Assembly (NCBI GenBank): GCA_005281725.1
Contig: SSBO01000009.1
Span: 7,688,303-7,752,302 of the forward strand
DNA: 64,000 nt
Origin: Wuchereria bancrofti
Lineage: Eukaryota > Nematoda > Chromadorea > Rhabditida > Onchocercidae
Reading direction: 5' to 3'
Part shown: positions 40,013-54,910 of the stretch, in pieces
Position numbering within the stretch: the stretch's first letter is position 1
How the letters are laid out: each line of letters starts with the position of its first letter
Position numbers and translations under genes: made by a program
The notes under the pieces: generated by a model
The model's database searches: none
The model's input: the letters and a program-made list of their open reading frames with translations, nothing else
What the model was told of the DNA's origin: nothing

Positions 40013-40194
40013 TTTGATGATCATTCCCTTCAAATTAAAGTTCATTTTTCGAAAATAGATTTCTCGAATTAATGAATTTTAATCCAAATTTAAATTCAAA
40101 TCATTTGATGATCATTCCCTTCAAATTAAAGTTCATTTTTCGAAAATAGATTTCTCGAATTAATGAATTTTAATCCAAATTTAAATTCAAATCA
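40013..40194 (+). repeat. Exact tandem duplication, two 91-base copies
   Basis: Copy 1 is 40013-40103 and copy 2 is 40104-40194; each begins TTTGATGATCATTCCC and ends AAATTCAAATCA. I found no differences reading base by base. The left copy overlaps the end of a 66-codon open frame with no recognised product. Confidence 0.93.
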
Positions 40195-40939
40195 TTAGAG
40201 TAGAAAAATGAATTACAAAAAAAGCAATAAGAAGGAAGGAAGTAAAACATAATAGAAATACTGATATATTGGAATTCGAAAATTTTGCAAGCATTGAATT
40301 GTAAATATCAGAACAATTCTAATTTCCATTTCAGGCACTGCTATTGTCATCAGACACGATCGATACTGTCACATATTATGCTAATATTATGCCACTCAAA
40401 AGCTTCCTTTATTTTCATAGATTATTATTTTATAAGCTGGGCAAATTCTGTTATTGTTCCAATGTTGTTTTAATCTCCAAGGAGTGTTGACAGAAGTTCA
40501 GCACAGTGCCATACTAACAGTTAAAAGTTACTAATACTTTTAGCTTTTTCGAGCAAGTTGACAGCATAGTCCTCAATACACGCTTGAAACCATCATTTTT
40601 TGATATCCGGAATTATCCGAGGCCTACCAACATCATTGTGTAGATGATATGTGCATAATTTACAAAAATTGCTTACATCGAATGCTTTCTGATAATGCTT
40701 CGTCTATTTCAAATAACTGAAAAAAGTCAGAAAGAAGCTCCAGAATACAATAGAATACAAGTAATGCAACGATAGTTTGATCGATCAATAATCGATTGAT
40801 CAACTGAGGAAATCAATCAATAATGCTATGTTTCATCATTAATGCTTCTGGATATAGTCCGACGTTTCATATCATTTGATTGGAAAAAAGGACTATTTTC
40901 TAAGATACATTATTTTCTTGGAATTACTCATATATTATG

Positions 40940-41415
40940 TAAAACATTAGTACCTCAAGTAGGTTGTGTCATTATTTGCAGATATTCTGTTAGTTCACAT
41001 GGCGATGTGAAATCATCTGCAGCAATGAATGAGTCAGGCGGTAAAATACCTTCATAGATGGATCTTTTGAGTATCACTGGTATCAGTAACCTGACGAAAC
41101 ATTTGAACAATTTCTCAGTGATATAATCACGTGACATATACTATTCTCGAATGCCAAATAGAAACGATGTTGCTCTGCAATTTATAACAAAATGAAATAG
41201 TCAAGTTCAAAAAGTTAAAATGATGAATGTACCAGCTTCTTTCACTTCGCATCTCTCATCACAAATGCTATTTTTGCATCGCCCATGTTATGTGATATTT
41301 ATTTATGTTCGAAGCTGTTCCACGTACAATTCACGTTTAGATTTAGTTTGACAATTTGAAACCAGTTGTAATACGGGTCGTACTTTTCCACTAGCTATCT
41401 TCATCATCTTTCAAA
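40940..41415 (-). pseudogene. Alpha-1,3-fucosyltransferase (GT10) pseudogene, C-terminal half
   Basis: The family transfers fucose from GDP-fucose to N-glycans in the Golgi. On the minus strand, from about 41400, the frame reads GKVRPVLQLVSNCQTKSKRE and LYVEQLRT, a hallmark GT10 segment. It then meets two in-frame TAA codons (where tyrosines would be expected) before HGRCKNSICDERCEVKEA. An intron with TTGCAG acceptor leads to QHRFYLAFENSIC, but the next block, SRDYITEKLFKCF, lies in a different frame: the FENSIC-RDYITEK motif is broken by two extra bases or one missing. The remainder (SIYEGILPPDSFIAADDF and CELTEYLQ) is intact in frame; another shift precedes the C-terminus. The N-terminal half was not convincingly found; weak traces may lie at 42200-42400. 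Multiple independent lesions argue for a pseudogene rather than sequencing error. Confidence 0.8.
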
Positions 41416-44400
41416 AAAGAAATAATATTTTTTTGTTGAATTCAAAGAAATTTTTAATTAATTAAAAAATACTTTAGTTCTTTTCATATTTGGGAATTTT
41501 TGTTTTGCTAACTACTAAATAAAATCCAAATTGCTGCTGAATAACTCACTAAATAAGAATCTAATGGTTAACGGCCAGTAACAAAAAAGAAGCTCAGGAA
41601 TCCGATCCCGGATTTGTATTCAGGAATGGATAATCATTCAATAAAGAATGATAACACAGTTTTTGATACTATAAGTTATCACACCTTAAATCATTTTATC
41701 CTAAATATAAGAAAATGGCAACAAACTTCATTCCAATCGCAAACTTGTTTTCTCTGTGTAAGATTTGTTATCTTCTTCATCATATCATATGGTAAATAAA
41801 TGTCGCTGTCATGCCTATAATAGTGTTAATTCAAAGTTTTCAAAAAATTGCTAATTTAAATATATTGCTGTCAATACTTGAATTAACTCTATGAAATTAC
41901 TAGCTCTATTAAAATATTTCATTAAAGTAATATAAGTCTTTTTTATTCATTTTCCTAAAAATTTTTAGAAAATTCTGGAGAGATCAAGAAACCTCCCGTC
42001 TCTTCGCATTTTAACTAAGAAAGACTCGAACAAAATAAGTTTGCTTTAAAATGGTATGAAGACCTATAAGTCATCGTTATGTTGAAGTAATTGTTTGGCA
42101 CAAATTCCAAGTGATTAAATGTATACAAAGGTGATTCATGCAACACGAATACAAACAATTGCTTCGGATTTCTTAATTTAGACAATTTCTTTAAATCTTG
42201 GATGTGAAACAGTACGGTTGAGACTCTTAAAAGTTGCCTGAAATATTCATGTCACGTTATCATCGCATCATTTTTACAACAGGTGTCTCGTATAAGATGT
42301 TAATTAATACCATATTGAGTGACGTCATTCTTCATCGATATTTTCATGTGCCGTTACGTCAAATTACGATGCGTTCACAACGATACATCTTCGCATGCAA
42401 GTCGGAATTGAAGAGTGATAAGATATTGAAATGATCAGTACACTTGCTGAACTCAGAAATTTAAACGAATTTAGCGGATGTTTTATGTTGAAATTTTTAA
42501 GTAATTCAAAAATATTGAAATCAATGACAATTAAGCTAAAAGGTATAAAAGAAAGGAAGAACAAATGTATGCAGATTACTTAATAAGTTATAATTGGCTA
42601 AAACTGAAACTTCTTCATTCTAACTTTATTCCTTCCTCCTTTTGTTAACTTTAATTTGTTGGTATTTTTATGATGATCATTCAAATGTAAGTTAATATAT
42701 TTCCAAAAGTTTCTGGATTATGCATTAGCTTTCAGGCCGGATTCATCATTTTATATGGACGAACAATTTTGTTATCGCGTGAGATATTCCTCCTTTCAAC
42801 AATTCATTTCCTTTCCTTATTGAAAAGTTCATTTATGTATGAATTAAATATCTTATTAGCTTATATAGATAATTACTTTTGATGTTTTTATTAATCAGAA
42901 AGCAACTATTATCCCACAAGTATTTCTTAATTAATGTGTATCTAAATTTGATCATAATGTATTCTGTTGCAGCAATATGTACAGTTATTTAGTTATAACT
43001 CTCAAAAGTTCTTGCTCATCCGAAAATTCCATCCCGAAAATTTAGCTATTAATGGAAGATAGAACTTCTTTGTTTAAGATGGGTAAATTGTCAAAGAAGA
43101 GTGTGTAATGGTTGCCTTCGAATCATTACTAACATCTACAATTAATGAGGCACTTTATAATTTCCGTAAAGTCCGTTGAATACCTGTAATAATAGATGCA
43201 CTGATGATATCTTTTATTAAATAACCGAAAGAAATTGAATTTAATAAAATGATTAAACGGCTGAATTCATTTATTTGTTTCAAAAGGACTTTTTTTATGA
43301 ATGAATATCACATGATATTTTCATGTAAAGAAATAATTTTGAACCAATTTAGGCAGAAACCGAATCCGGAACACTTTATTTATGGCAAGGTGTTATGTGT
43401 TTCATTATTAGTCCATTAATTCTTTTCTCATTTATTCCTTTTAATTTTACTTTAAAAAATTGCATTATTCACATGATAAAATAAAAATTCTCCTTTTCGA
43501 CTCACTTTTATTAGCTTATATTTCATGGCTATGGCTATCAAATATATGAGATACACACATTAAGCTTAATGACACTGAATAGCTACAAAATATAGAGAAT
43601 TATTCGGAAGCGCAAAAATATGTGGTTCTGTACTTGAAATAATTTCCATTGATGAGATGGATAAAGTGCAGAAAAAAGTGCATTTCAAAAAAATGTTACC
43701 TCAAAATATTCAGAATCGAAATCAAAAAGTGAGAACAGGAACCCAGACTAGATGAACACAAATTTGGGAGAAGCAAGAAACAGTACTGATTCAACCAGCA
43801 GTTTTTCCGATCGAATATAATCAGTTAAAAATTCATGTATAGACAAATAAATGAAAGATAAAAATGCTTTTTGTATTAAAAAATAAATGAAAAATTTCTA
43901 CAAGTGTTCTACAGTGAATTTCAATAAATATTTAAAAGTTTTCTCGTCTAGCGACAACTGCAACTCCGAAAACGAATGCCATTTGAAATAAGCGTTGATT
44001 ATTTGAATTATTCATATCTTGAATAGCATTAGCTGAACTAACAGATGGGATAGTTTAACAACACTGAATAAGGTCTTTGATATATATTAAGGCTGATAAA
44101 GTAAAACCAGCATTCAATGATCGGAATCGTTTTTTTTTTTAAAAAAGAAAAAAAAAGGAAATTTTATCTTATTATGAAACAAATGATATAATAAGAGAAA
44201 ATCAACAAGCTTATTTAAAGTATAGAAAAACTTGAGCCACAAAAAAGCATTCAAATTCTGTTATTTCTCATAAGACCATGTATGCGATGAGAGCATTACT
44301 AGAGTATAAAAGCTCATTTATGTCACTAAATAAAATCTGAACAACCGTTCTTCTCAAAAACGGAGATAGTTATAAAATAGTTATAAACTAATGGAACTTT

Positions 44401-44423
44401 TAAACTCACCAGTGACCAAAAAT
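41416..44423. other. Intergenic, no intact gene recognised
   Basis: May hold remnants of the N-terminal part of the fucosyltransferase pseudogene around 42200-42430, where a minus-strand stretch of slightly higher GC is broken by stops. A T-run meeting an A-run at 44130-44157 could fold as a hairpin. Nothing else supported. Confidence 0.4.
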
Positions 44424-46576
44424 TTAAAAAATTAAACGATCACTCTCCGGATAACCTAACTTATCGAGGTTTGGTGTACAGGCAAACTTGATCATTGGCG
44501 GTGGGCCACACATCAAAATTACTGTGCCACTTCCAGGTCCAGGCAAATGCTTTTGGATCATTTCTGCATTCACAAATCCTATAAATATCTAATAGTGAAG
44601 AATTTATGACACGTTATGTTCGCTATCGAAATAAACTTAACTCATGCGTATGCATCAATAACATTCCCACACCCTTCCTACTTATTTTCTATAATTTCTA
44701 TAATTGGACCTGTCGAGTATATCCAGCCAGGTTTTGCCTGATCGATCGTGTACCACACACGGAACTTCTCTGAATGCTCCGCAGCTAACCTATCTAACTC
44801 ATCTCTAAAAATTGAGTTAATTATGGCTTCAAAACTTCGAAAGAATATTATCCAGAAAAGGACCTTCATCATCTGAAAAAATATTACGAAGATCAAATAA
44901 TTTTACTAAACTAAGAAACCAAGGCAAGTTAACATTAAACCATAGATAACTACCTACTCTACATGGTAGAAACAGAGAACTAAAACCATTATACCAAAAA
45001 TGGGTCCAGATATCCATTTGTAATAAGCCAAAGTGCCAGTTAAGCCATAACTAACATATCTCACAAGAATATATAATTCATATCATTACAACAATTTCAT
45101 ATTAACAAATTTCAATAAATCTAAACCATAACATATTTTGTGCAAAACATACCTAAGCAATATATCAGATTCATCTTTGTTCGCAAAAATTAATGATACC
45201 TTGGTACAGTCATCCGGATCTTTCATAATTGCTGAGATAATCTATAAATATATTTCTCGCTATTCAAATTACTACACTATTAACCAATTAAAAAGATCTG
45301 TATGATTACAAAACATATAAACCATCAATATCTTACTTGCAACATTGGCGTGATACCGCTGCCGCCAGCAATCATACCGATATTTTTGTACACATGACTT
45401 TTCGGTTCTGCTTTTTTCGTTGACTTCACAGCAAAGGATCCATTCCCTTCATAAACAATTAATCCCGAGGGACCGCGAAAATTAATTGTTTCACCTGATA
45501 TTATGTCAACAATAATATCATAGTCAGTTGAGATAAATGGCTTCTTACACACCTCATGATATCAATTAGGAGTGTCGGAACTAACTTCTGCAACCAATTC
45601 CTTCTCCTCCGTGTTGGAAAACAACTCAGGTATTTCAATAATCCACAAATGAAATTAATTAAGAAGTGAAAAAGAATGAAACTGATCATAACTTATGGTC
45701 AAAGTTCATCTCATATGGATAGACTCCTATCCATCTATTCCGTAAATCAAACCCATACCTATCTTCATTTTCTCAAGATACTGTGTCATCTTTCCACCAT
45801 CCGGAAACTTGGGATGAACGTTATTAAAATAAATCTTGACCATCAAATCGACATATCCTTTGTCATCATCGGATGAAATTGGCGTGTATGGACGGACAAC
45901 AAGCTTTTCATTTATCTAAAATTATCTTATACCAAAAGCTGCAATCTATAAAAATCAACATGTGGAATCGACTCTTCAAGACACTACATGTTGAAAATTT
46001 GCAATCACTTTGAACTTGCAAAATCATTCCATCTATAACAGGAATTCCACTGCAGAATGACATAAAATCATGGCATATCTCGAACTTTTGCATTTTATGC
46101 TTCTAATTCCCAATTATAAACTGAAATAGAACTTCAAATATTCTCCCATAATTACCTTTGCAGAAAGGTGGATGTGTTGGCCAACAGGCAAACCAAGAAT
46201 GTGCTCATCAGTGGGTAGCTTGAAACGAAATCTTCGCGTATCGTGGTTAACAATTTCTTTTTGCATTAAAGCTAGAGGATATGTTGCTTCCGAATCCACA
46301 AGAGTTATTAATTTCTGAAACAAGTTGAAGTTGATAATCGTATCCACGATTCATCCAATAAGTTTTGGCTTCTATAAAACTACTAAATAAAACCTATTGT
46401 TAAGGAGTATTTAAATTTCTCACCTTTCTCGTAATACCAAAAAGCGGACAAAGTTTACAGTGGAGACCACCACTACGTCGATATAAAAAATGATATAACA
46501 CTAGTGAAGAAGCAAGTATGACGGAAGCCGTGATAAGTGCCACATTAGTTACAGCGCCCTCGTAGTTCGAAACCAT
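44424..46576 (-). CDS. NADH-cytochrome b5 reductase (7 exons)
   Basis: FAD enzyme that passes electrons from NADH to cytochrome b5, on ER or mitochondrial outer membranes. Exons in gene order: 46576-46424, 46314-46156, 45915-45759, 45494-45337, 45241-45153, 44804-44710, 44578-44424; 321 residues. The N-terminus has a membrane anchor ([20 protein letters not shown]). FAD motif RPYTPISS is at the start of exon 3 and GGKMTQYLE at its end. The NADH-binding lobe shows [12 protein letters not shown] (exon 4), [15 protein letters not shown] and [19 protein letters not shown]. All are complete, so the enzyme should be active. An in-frame ATG at 46666 would add 30 residues; the stretch before the chosen start contains a near-repeat of the start region (SNYESTIK / SNYEGAVT). 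The exon 6 donor (GTCCAA) is weak but required by phase. In C. elegans, from memory, a b5 reductase lies next to the eRF1 gene too. Confidence 0.93.
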
Positions 46577-48807
46577 TTTTATAGTGCTCTCATAGTTTGA
46601 AATCACAGAATTCAACGTTATGTTTTTCTGAATTTTCAATGCGGTAACCACTTCGAATTTTATCAAGCTTTAAGGTCCCACCACGGACAATTCTCAAAAA
46701 CACTATTTTAAGTTTTTTACACTATGTTAAGGAAATTGTTAAATTGCTTCGTACAAGTGTTTAGTCTCCCTCAACTATACATTTAGAATAGCTCAAAATT
46801 TCAAAACACCCATGTAGTGAAAGAAATTACCATTCGTTTGCTTCATAACTGAAAATGATTTTAAATTAAAAATAAAAAATTCAGCAAAACTCGATGATAA
46901 AACCCATCACTCCTACCGCAGTGTTGGAAATGAAACGATGTTATTTTTTCCATTCTCAGTATGTTACCCCCGGAATTATTATTTGTACTAATTCTTTCGA
47001 ATTCAAACAAAACTGCAATACTTGAAAAGTAAGAGAACCTCCTTAACTCTCACTTCATCCTTAACAGCTTTAATTCCTATCTTATACAACTAAAATCTCC
47101 TTACCATACACCAAAACAAACAGGAATTAAGACAAAAATCTAAAACTCAGTATATGAACAACAAATATTCTCAGTGATAATAAAGTAGAACCGTCTCCCT
47201 TATAATTTCTTATCACAAAACTCTCAATTTTTCGTAAGTAATGTCTGCAAAACATTGATGTTCAAGTGTTCTTTGCTTTTGTGTATTTCCTTCGAATAAC
47301 AAATTATAACAATATTTTATTTATGAAAGAAAAAAGCTAACAATCAACCAGATAGGAATATTAACGAAATCAACTTATTCAGGCCAGGAATAACAGTTAA
47401 GAATAATTTTAAAATCCCACTAATAGCAACCTACGAGAACATTAAATAACTTTAAGGAGAACATAGAAGCAGCTGAACGATAAAGCAGAATGAAGAAAGA
47501 AAAATATTTTCGTGAAACAACCACACTTTATTTCCCAAGCAAAAAGTTAAGTAGCTCCTTTGCTACAATTTTTTCCTTTCGAGGTACAAACCTTCTCAGA
47601 AACTAATTAGTTCCGGTGGAAATATAGAAAAAGTATATCTGACAGCCTTTCCGTTGCTCTTACTACTGCCACTACAAAGCAACAAAAGGTGAAATTAGTT
47701 TCTGAAAAAGAAATAGGAAACTCGTATATAATTCTTCACTGGACATGCAATACATTCTTTGTAACTGTTCAATTCTCCCATTCGCCACAACTTATTCTGA
47801 AAATTCAAAATATAAAAAAAAAAACTTCAACAAATGAGTGATCATGAAGTTATACAACGTGATAAATATGCCAACAATTTCTGTTATAAGTTCATATAGA
47901 TTGTCATACAGATTGGGTATCCATCAAAATCAAGCCCAAACAGTTCAAATTTCATATCCACTTAAAATCTTACAAGTAAGTTATTCTATCTACCATAAAA
48001 TCCGAAAAAAAGAAAAAAAAAACAAAGAAACTATACCTGTAAATTCAATTTTTTTGGTTAAGCTAAGTCGATAACAAAGTGCAACTAGCAAACTCATGCT
48101 TGTAATCCATTTCTGTAGATGGTATAGTTTTCTGTTTGTAAGCAGAGAATGAGCTGCTGCAGCATTCTCTTACTTGAGCACCTCGCCTCCGACTGCAGCA
48201 ACTTAAAATTAGCATTTTAGAAAAACAACCTCAAAATAAGGATAACAAACCGAAAAAGTAGTGTCCAACACTCTGACCTTGAGAAATAATCACTACATAG
48301 ATAACAAAGCAGTTCCAAAAGTATCAAAAATTTACACGAACCGAAACATCAAACATGTTAATTTTCACGATATTATGGGGTCAAATTATAAAGAGCGAAT
48401 TCGATAAACAGAAAATGGCTACCATTCCTTTTCAGTAAGAAAAATATGCACCTTGCCAGATGGCACGACGAATCGGTGGCTGTCGCAATCATAATAGAAG
48501 TATTTTCAGATTCGGAATAAAGAAATTGGTAAATTTTTCCAGAGCAATAAAAATAAATGATTTCTACTGCCATGCAAAACAAAGAAAAGATGTGGACCAA
48601 AGACGAAATAACGATGATCCGATCTAAAAGAATACTTTGAAATCTCTCAATCCAAAGCTTTAAAATCGAACAGGTGCAGTTGTATTGATTACATAAAATC
48701 ATCACTTTGCCTTAAAATAGAGAAATCAATCTCTTTCAGAAATTATATAACATACATAAAAAATCTCGGGAAATGAAACAGCGATCGCGACTAGCCACCG
48801 AATATAG
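46577..48807. other. Intergenic between eRF1 and cytochrome b5 reductase
   Basis: No gene recognised. The 110-codon minus-strand frame at 48373-48705 has hydrophobic stretches but no splice partners or motif. The region holds the eRF1 3' UTR at the right end and probably promoter sequence for the reductase at the left end. A GC-richer patch near 48140-48200 (CTGCAG-rich) is not coding as far as I see. Confidence 0.4.
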
Positions 48808-51322
<2,515 letters not shown>

Positions 51323-54300
51323 AACTATCAACGTTTATGCTTCTTTCTCGTCTAATTGATTTCACAACGTCAAGAAAGTTAATGCTGTCCTAACTGACTG
51401 AAAATTTATCAGTTTAATACAGAATATGCACATAAATAATTGTAAAACACACAGGTCGATTGTCCCGTTGATCGTTGATGGCTACCAAGTCTTATGCATT
51501 AAAGTACGCATGCATTTCTCTAATTTGTTTCCAGATGTCATCCATTACAATCTCCCATATCATTTTAAAACTTCATAATAATGATAGTCACGCTTTGATA
51601 TTTGTTCCATTATGGAAATTTTACAGCAAATATCCAAGCGCATTATGCAACACTAGTCGTTCACTCATCTATCAGAATTCACTGATTAAGCCAAAGAGCC
51701 ATTAACCACTGTACAATATTTTAAAGACGATATCAGAATACTTAATGATGGAAAACACGGTCATTAAATGGAAAGGAGAGTAATTTCGTCAATATTTTGA
51801 TGATGGAAAAACTTAACCGAATGTAAATTGACATAAACTTTATAAATTGTGAATAAAAAAATTGTTCTTTAAAATCTAAAAATTGTATCCCTTGAAGTAG
51901 CAATGAAAAATCTTACAGCAGACAGTTTTAATAATTGCTTCAACGTAAAAAAAGTGAGAAGCTTATATCCCCTAGCAGAATTTTTCTTATAAAGATGAAA
52001 ATCTAACTAACATATTGGAAAAATGAAAATCATGCAATATATATTTGATGTTGTAGAGGAATTAAAGAAATTAACAATACATGTCCAAGAGACGATTGGC
52101 AAACGAAGCGAATCAGACAGAAAAGGGATAACTACTATGGTACTTCATCTTAGTGGTAGTTGTGGTCTCACCTCCCAGAAGAACCCCGAACACACAACCC
52201 ACCACCCAGCATTTCACGAAAGACAGTGTCTGCAAATTTTTGGGAAAACTGCAAATGGAAAGTTCGGACGTGTGCGGGGACACAGCGCAATTTTCAATCT
52301 TAGGTGGTAGGACAATTGTATTCTATTCATTTCCGGTCCGTTTACATTAGGGAATCCGATTTCCTTCAAAAACTGACTTTAAACGGCAAGACACTAAAGA
52401 CTAATACTTAATTGTTATGCATAACAATACAAATAGCATTCTGTAGAAATCAGAAACTTAACAAAGAACCAAAATATTAATTTATGGTTGTTCTATTTGC
52501 ATATATCATTAATAAAATAAACTTATGTTGTGAGCAACCTAATGCTTAACTTATCAAATATGTTTATCACTAATCTTTTTCATGTAATCTTCTGATGATG
52601 AACTACTGATACTGGTCATTTAACAAGGACTTAAAAGAAAAAAAAAATATGAACTTAAAAATCATCCTAATCACTCATGTATATTATTTAGGATGTAGAA
52701 GTGAATATATCAAGAATTGTTGCTCTCATCAATGATTATACATTATCGATTGGTTGGAAAATCTTTTTGTACAATGTCATTTTATTCAATTTTGTTAATT
52801 TTATCAAATTTATCAACTTTTTTAATCTACATTATATTTCGGACATACCTTATTGTTGTGCATTGTTTTATTTCCAATAATACAACGTTAAAAAGCCCAA
52901 ATATTCGAAATATGGAACAAACACCAAGAATATTCTTATTTCTACACATCCTACTATTTTCATTTCACATTTCAATAGATTACACTCCGATTTATAATTT
53001 CCAAACAGTAGCATGAAGTAAAATAATAACGTACTCATTATGATATGTAGTAGTGGTAGAAAGAAGAGATTAAACCGAAGAAAAAGAGCTTAATTAGGAA
53101 GAAATTTATTCTTTTTTTTTTAACATTTATTTCTATTTCTATGATTGATTATATTTACCGATTGCAACAATGCTATTAATGCTTAAAAGATAATCCTGTA
53201 ATAAGTCTTTTTGAGAATAGTATTTGCTCTCTCTCTCTCTCGTTTTTTTCCTTCAAAAAAAAAAAGAAGTGCATATATCTGCGGAATAGTGCAATAATCT
53301 TGTAATCTCAATTCTCTTCACGGAGTATTAGATAAATAAAAGGCTAAAATGATGAAAAACCAGGATGAATGACATATACAAATAAATGAATAAAATTTAT
53401 GTTTCATTTATGTCATCTTATGAGGAGAAAAAATCCACCAAAAACAATCCCATTATCAAATTAATTTTTTTCCTCATTCAGTGTCATTCTTAATGTTTTA
53501 ATATTACGCTATTGATGTTTAACCAAAATACTTCGTTACATTTAGTGATTTCATCTCCAAATTATCTACCAGTAAATAAGGATGAAATTATTTATTTAAA
53601 ACAGTTATGATACCATAAATGCAATTAAATCATAGATGCAATTCTGGTACTCACTTCGTTTTTGAATTTATTCCATCCTATGTAATATATTTATATATTT
53701 GATTATAAACAATAATAGCCACCTAATCTCGATCCCCAAGTGATCTAAAATATAAGTAATGAATGAATAAGACCAATCCTTGTCATCTCATACAAAAAAA
53801 GCCTAAATGACAAAAACTATAAAAGAACGAGAACATTTGTGTAAACGAATTATGCATCTTAAAAAGAGAATAGGACGATCTAGTAATTATTGGAATCAAA
53901 AAAATCATATATGATACCATAGACGTATAAGCATAGCAAACATTTAGTACTCCTCCTTCTGAAAGCACCAATTCAGTAGTTTAATCACTTTAGTTTGTTT
54001 TTCAATAAATTCACTTTAATCTTCCCATTTTTATTATTTTATAAATATAATGTTCACGCTACAGTAGATGCTCATAGTCTGCTACCCTTCTGATTTCCAG
54101 GCAATTTCAATTGTTATCAGATAAGGTCGGAACGTTTTAGATATAAAATCTGCGCATGTGAGGAACTGCATTCATATGATAACTAAAGTTTCTATACAAA
54201 TATCAATGACTAAAACCTTTTCCGGTCAAACAAAGAATCAAGTAATGCTTTGCAACATGCCTGGAGAACCAGTATCATTGCGTTCCATTTCCATAACAAT

Positions 54301-54910
54301 AAAGTTTATCAATTTGTCATCAATTACAACAAAGAATCTTAATCCTATATAGCTTTATCTGCCTTATTTAAATTGATTAAAATGATATTCACATTAGTTA
54401 AATATATGAATTCTCAAACATACAATCACAACACTATTATTCCTACATTATCTTTCATTACATTCACCGTTCCTCAATCTACCCATATGAAATAATTTTC
54501 GACCTTTCCACTTATCCATACAATGGAAGAAAGCTCATTCATAAAAACCAAGAAATTTTGTAGCTTCCAGAACAAGGAACAAACATTTTCTAACAGATGC
54601 AGTTTTCGAAACTATAAAATTCAACTATAACCACAAAGCAAGTTGAGACAGCTACTCTAATAAATTCTAATCTTCATGGGTTCGAGAAACAGACAATTTT
54701 TTCTTCGGCACAATTCCTTCTTTATCACTTTTCTTACTAACCAATTTTTTTTCCAATGATACAAAAAAAGCTGAGTTAATCGATGATGAGTTAACAGGAG
54801 AATAATGAAATCTAAAATCAAAAACTCCTCCCCCTCCCAAAAAAATAAAAAAGCAACACAATAAAAAATAGTAAAATACAATCACTCGAAAAAATAATAA
54901 ATCTATATTA
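51323..54910. other. Intergenic upstream of eRF1, with a GC-richer island at 52140-52330
   Basis: No gene supported. Two overlapping plus-strand frames at 52023-52310 and 52153-52350 cover the island but have no recognised motif. The frame at 52717-53016 is hydrophobic but AT-driven. A short CT repeat is at 53226-53241. The right end is the 3' flank of syntaxin-18. Confidence 0.4.

Larger units (their letters stand above)
36212..40939. other. Upstream and intergenic region of the ADAM gene, with simple repeats
   Basis: Should contain the missing signal-peptide exon of the ADAM gene, which I could not identify. A minus-strand frame at 37845-38081 is GC-richer and has an internal TTTGCAG acceptor-like site, but no clear signal peptide in phase. 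It also contains CA/TG repeats and the 91-base tandem duplication. Plus-strand frames at 39858-40058 and 40285-40473 are hydrophobic in places but unsupported. Confidence 0.4.

Noticed and set aside
39858..40058. Plus-strand frame with a hydrophobic FLTFATIPFLMIIPF stretch
   Set aside because: It ends in the tandem duplication and has no partners or family resemblance.
40285..40473. Plus-strand frame with a TM7-like SWANSVIVPM
   Set aside because: Only one weak motif; no other receptor exons in phase nearby.
40842..41057. 71-codon plus-strand frame over the fucosyltransferase locus
   Set aside because: The opposite strand carries unmistakable GT10 motifs; this is an antisense shadow.
41581..41640. 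Possible tRNA-like element (GATCCCGGATTTG)
   Set aside because: No cloverleaf with acceptor stem and anticodon arm could be formed by eye.
44130..44157. T-run followed by A-run as a terminator or hairpin
   Set aside because: Such T/A homopolymer pairs are common in this AT-rich genome and have no established terminator role in nematode Pol II genes.
52023..52350. Overlapping plus-strand frames in the GC-richer island
   Set aside because: Two frames are open at once and neither shows a motif, so coding is not supported; the island is kept as a finding instead.
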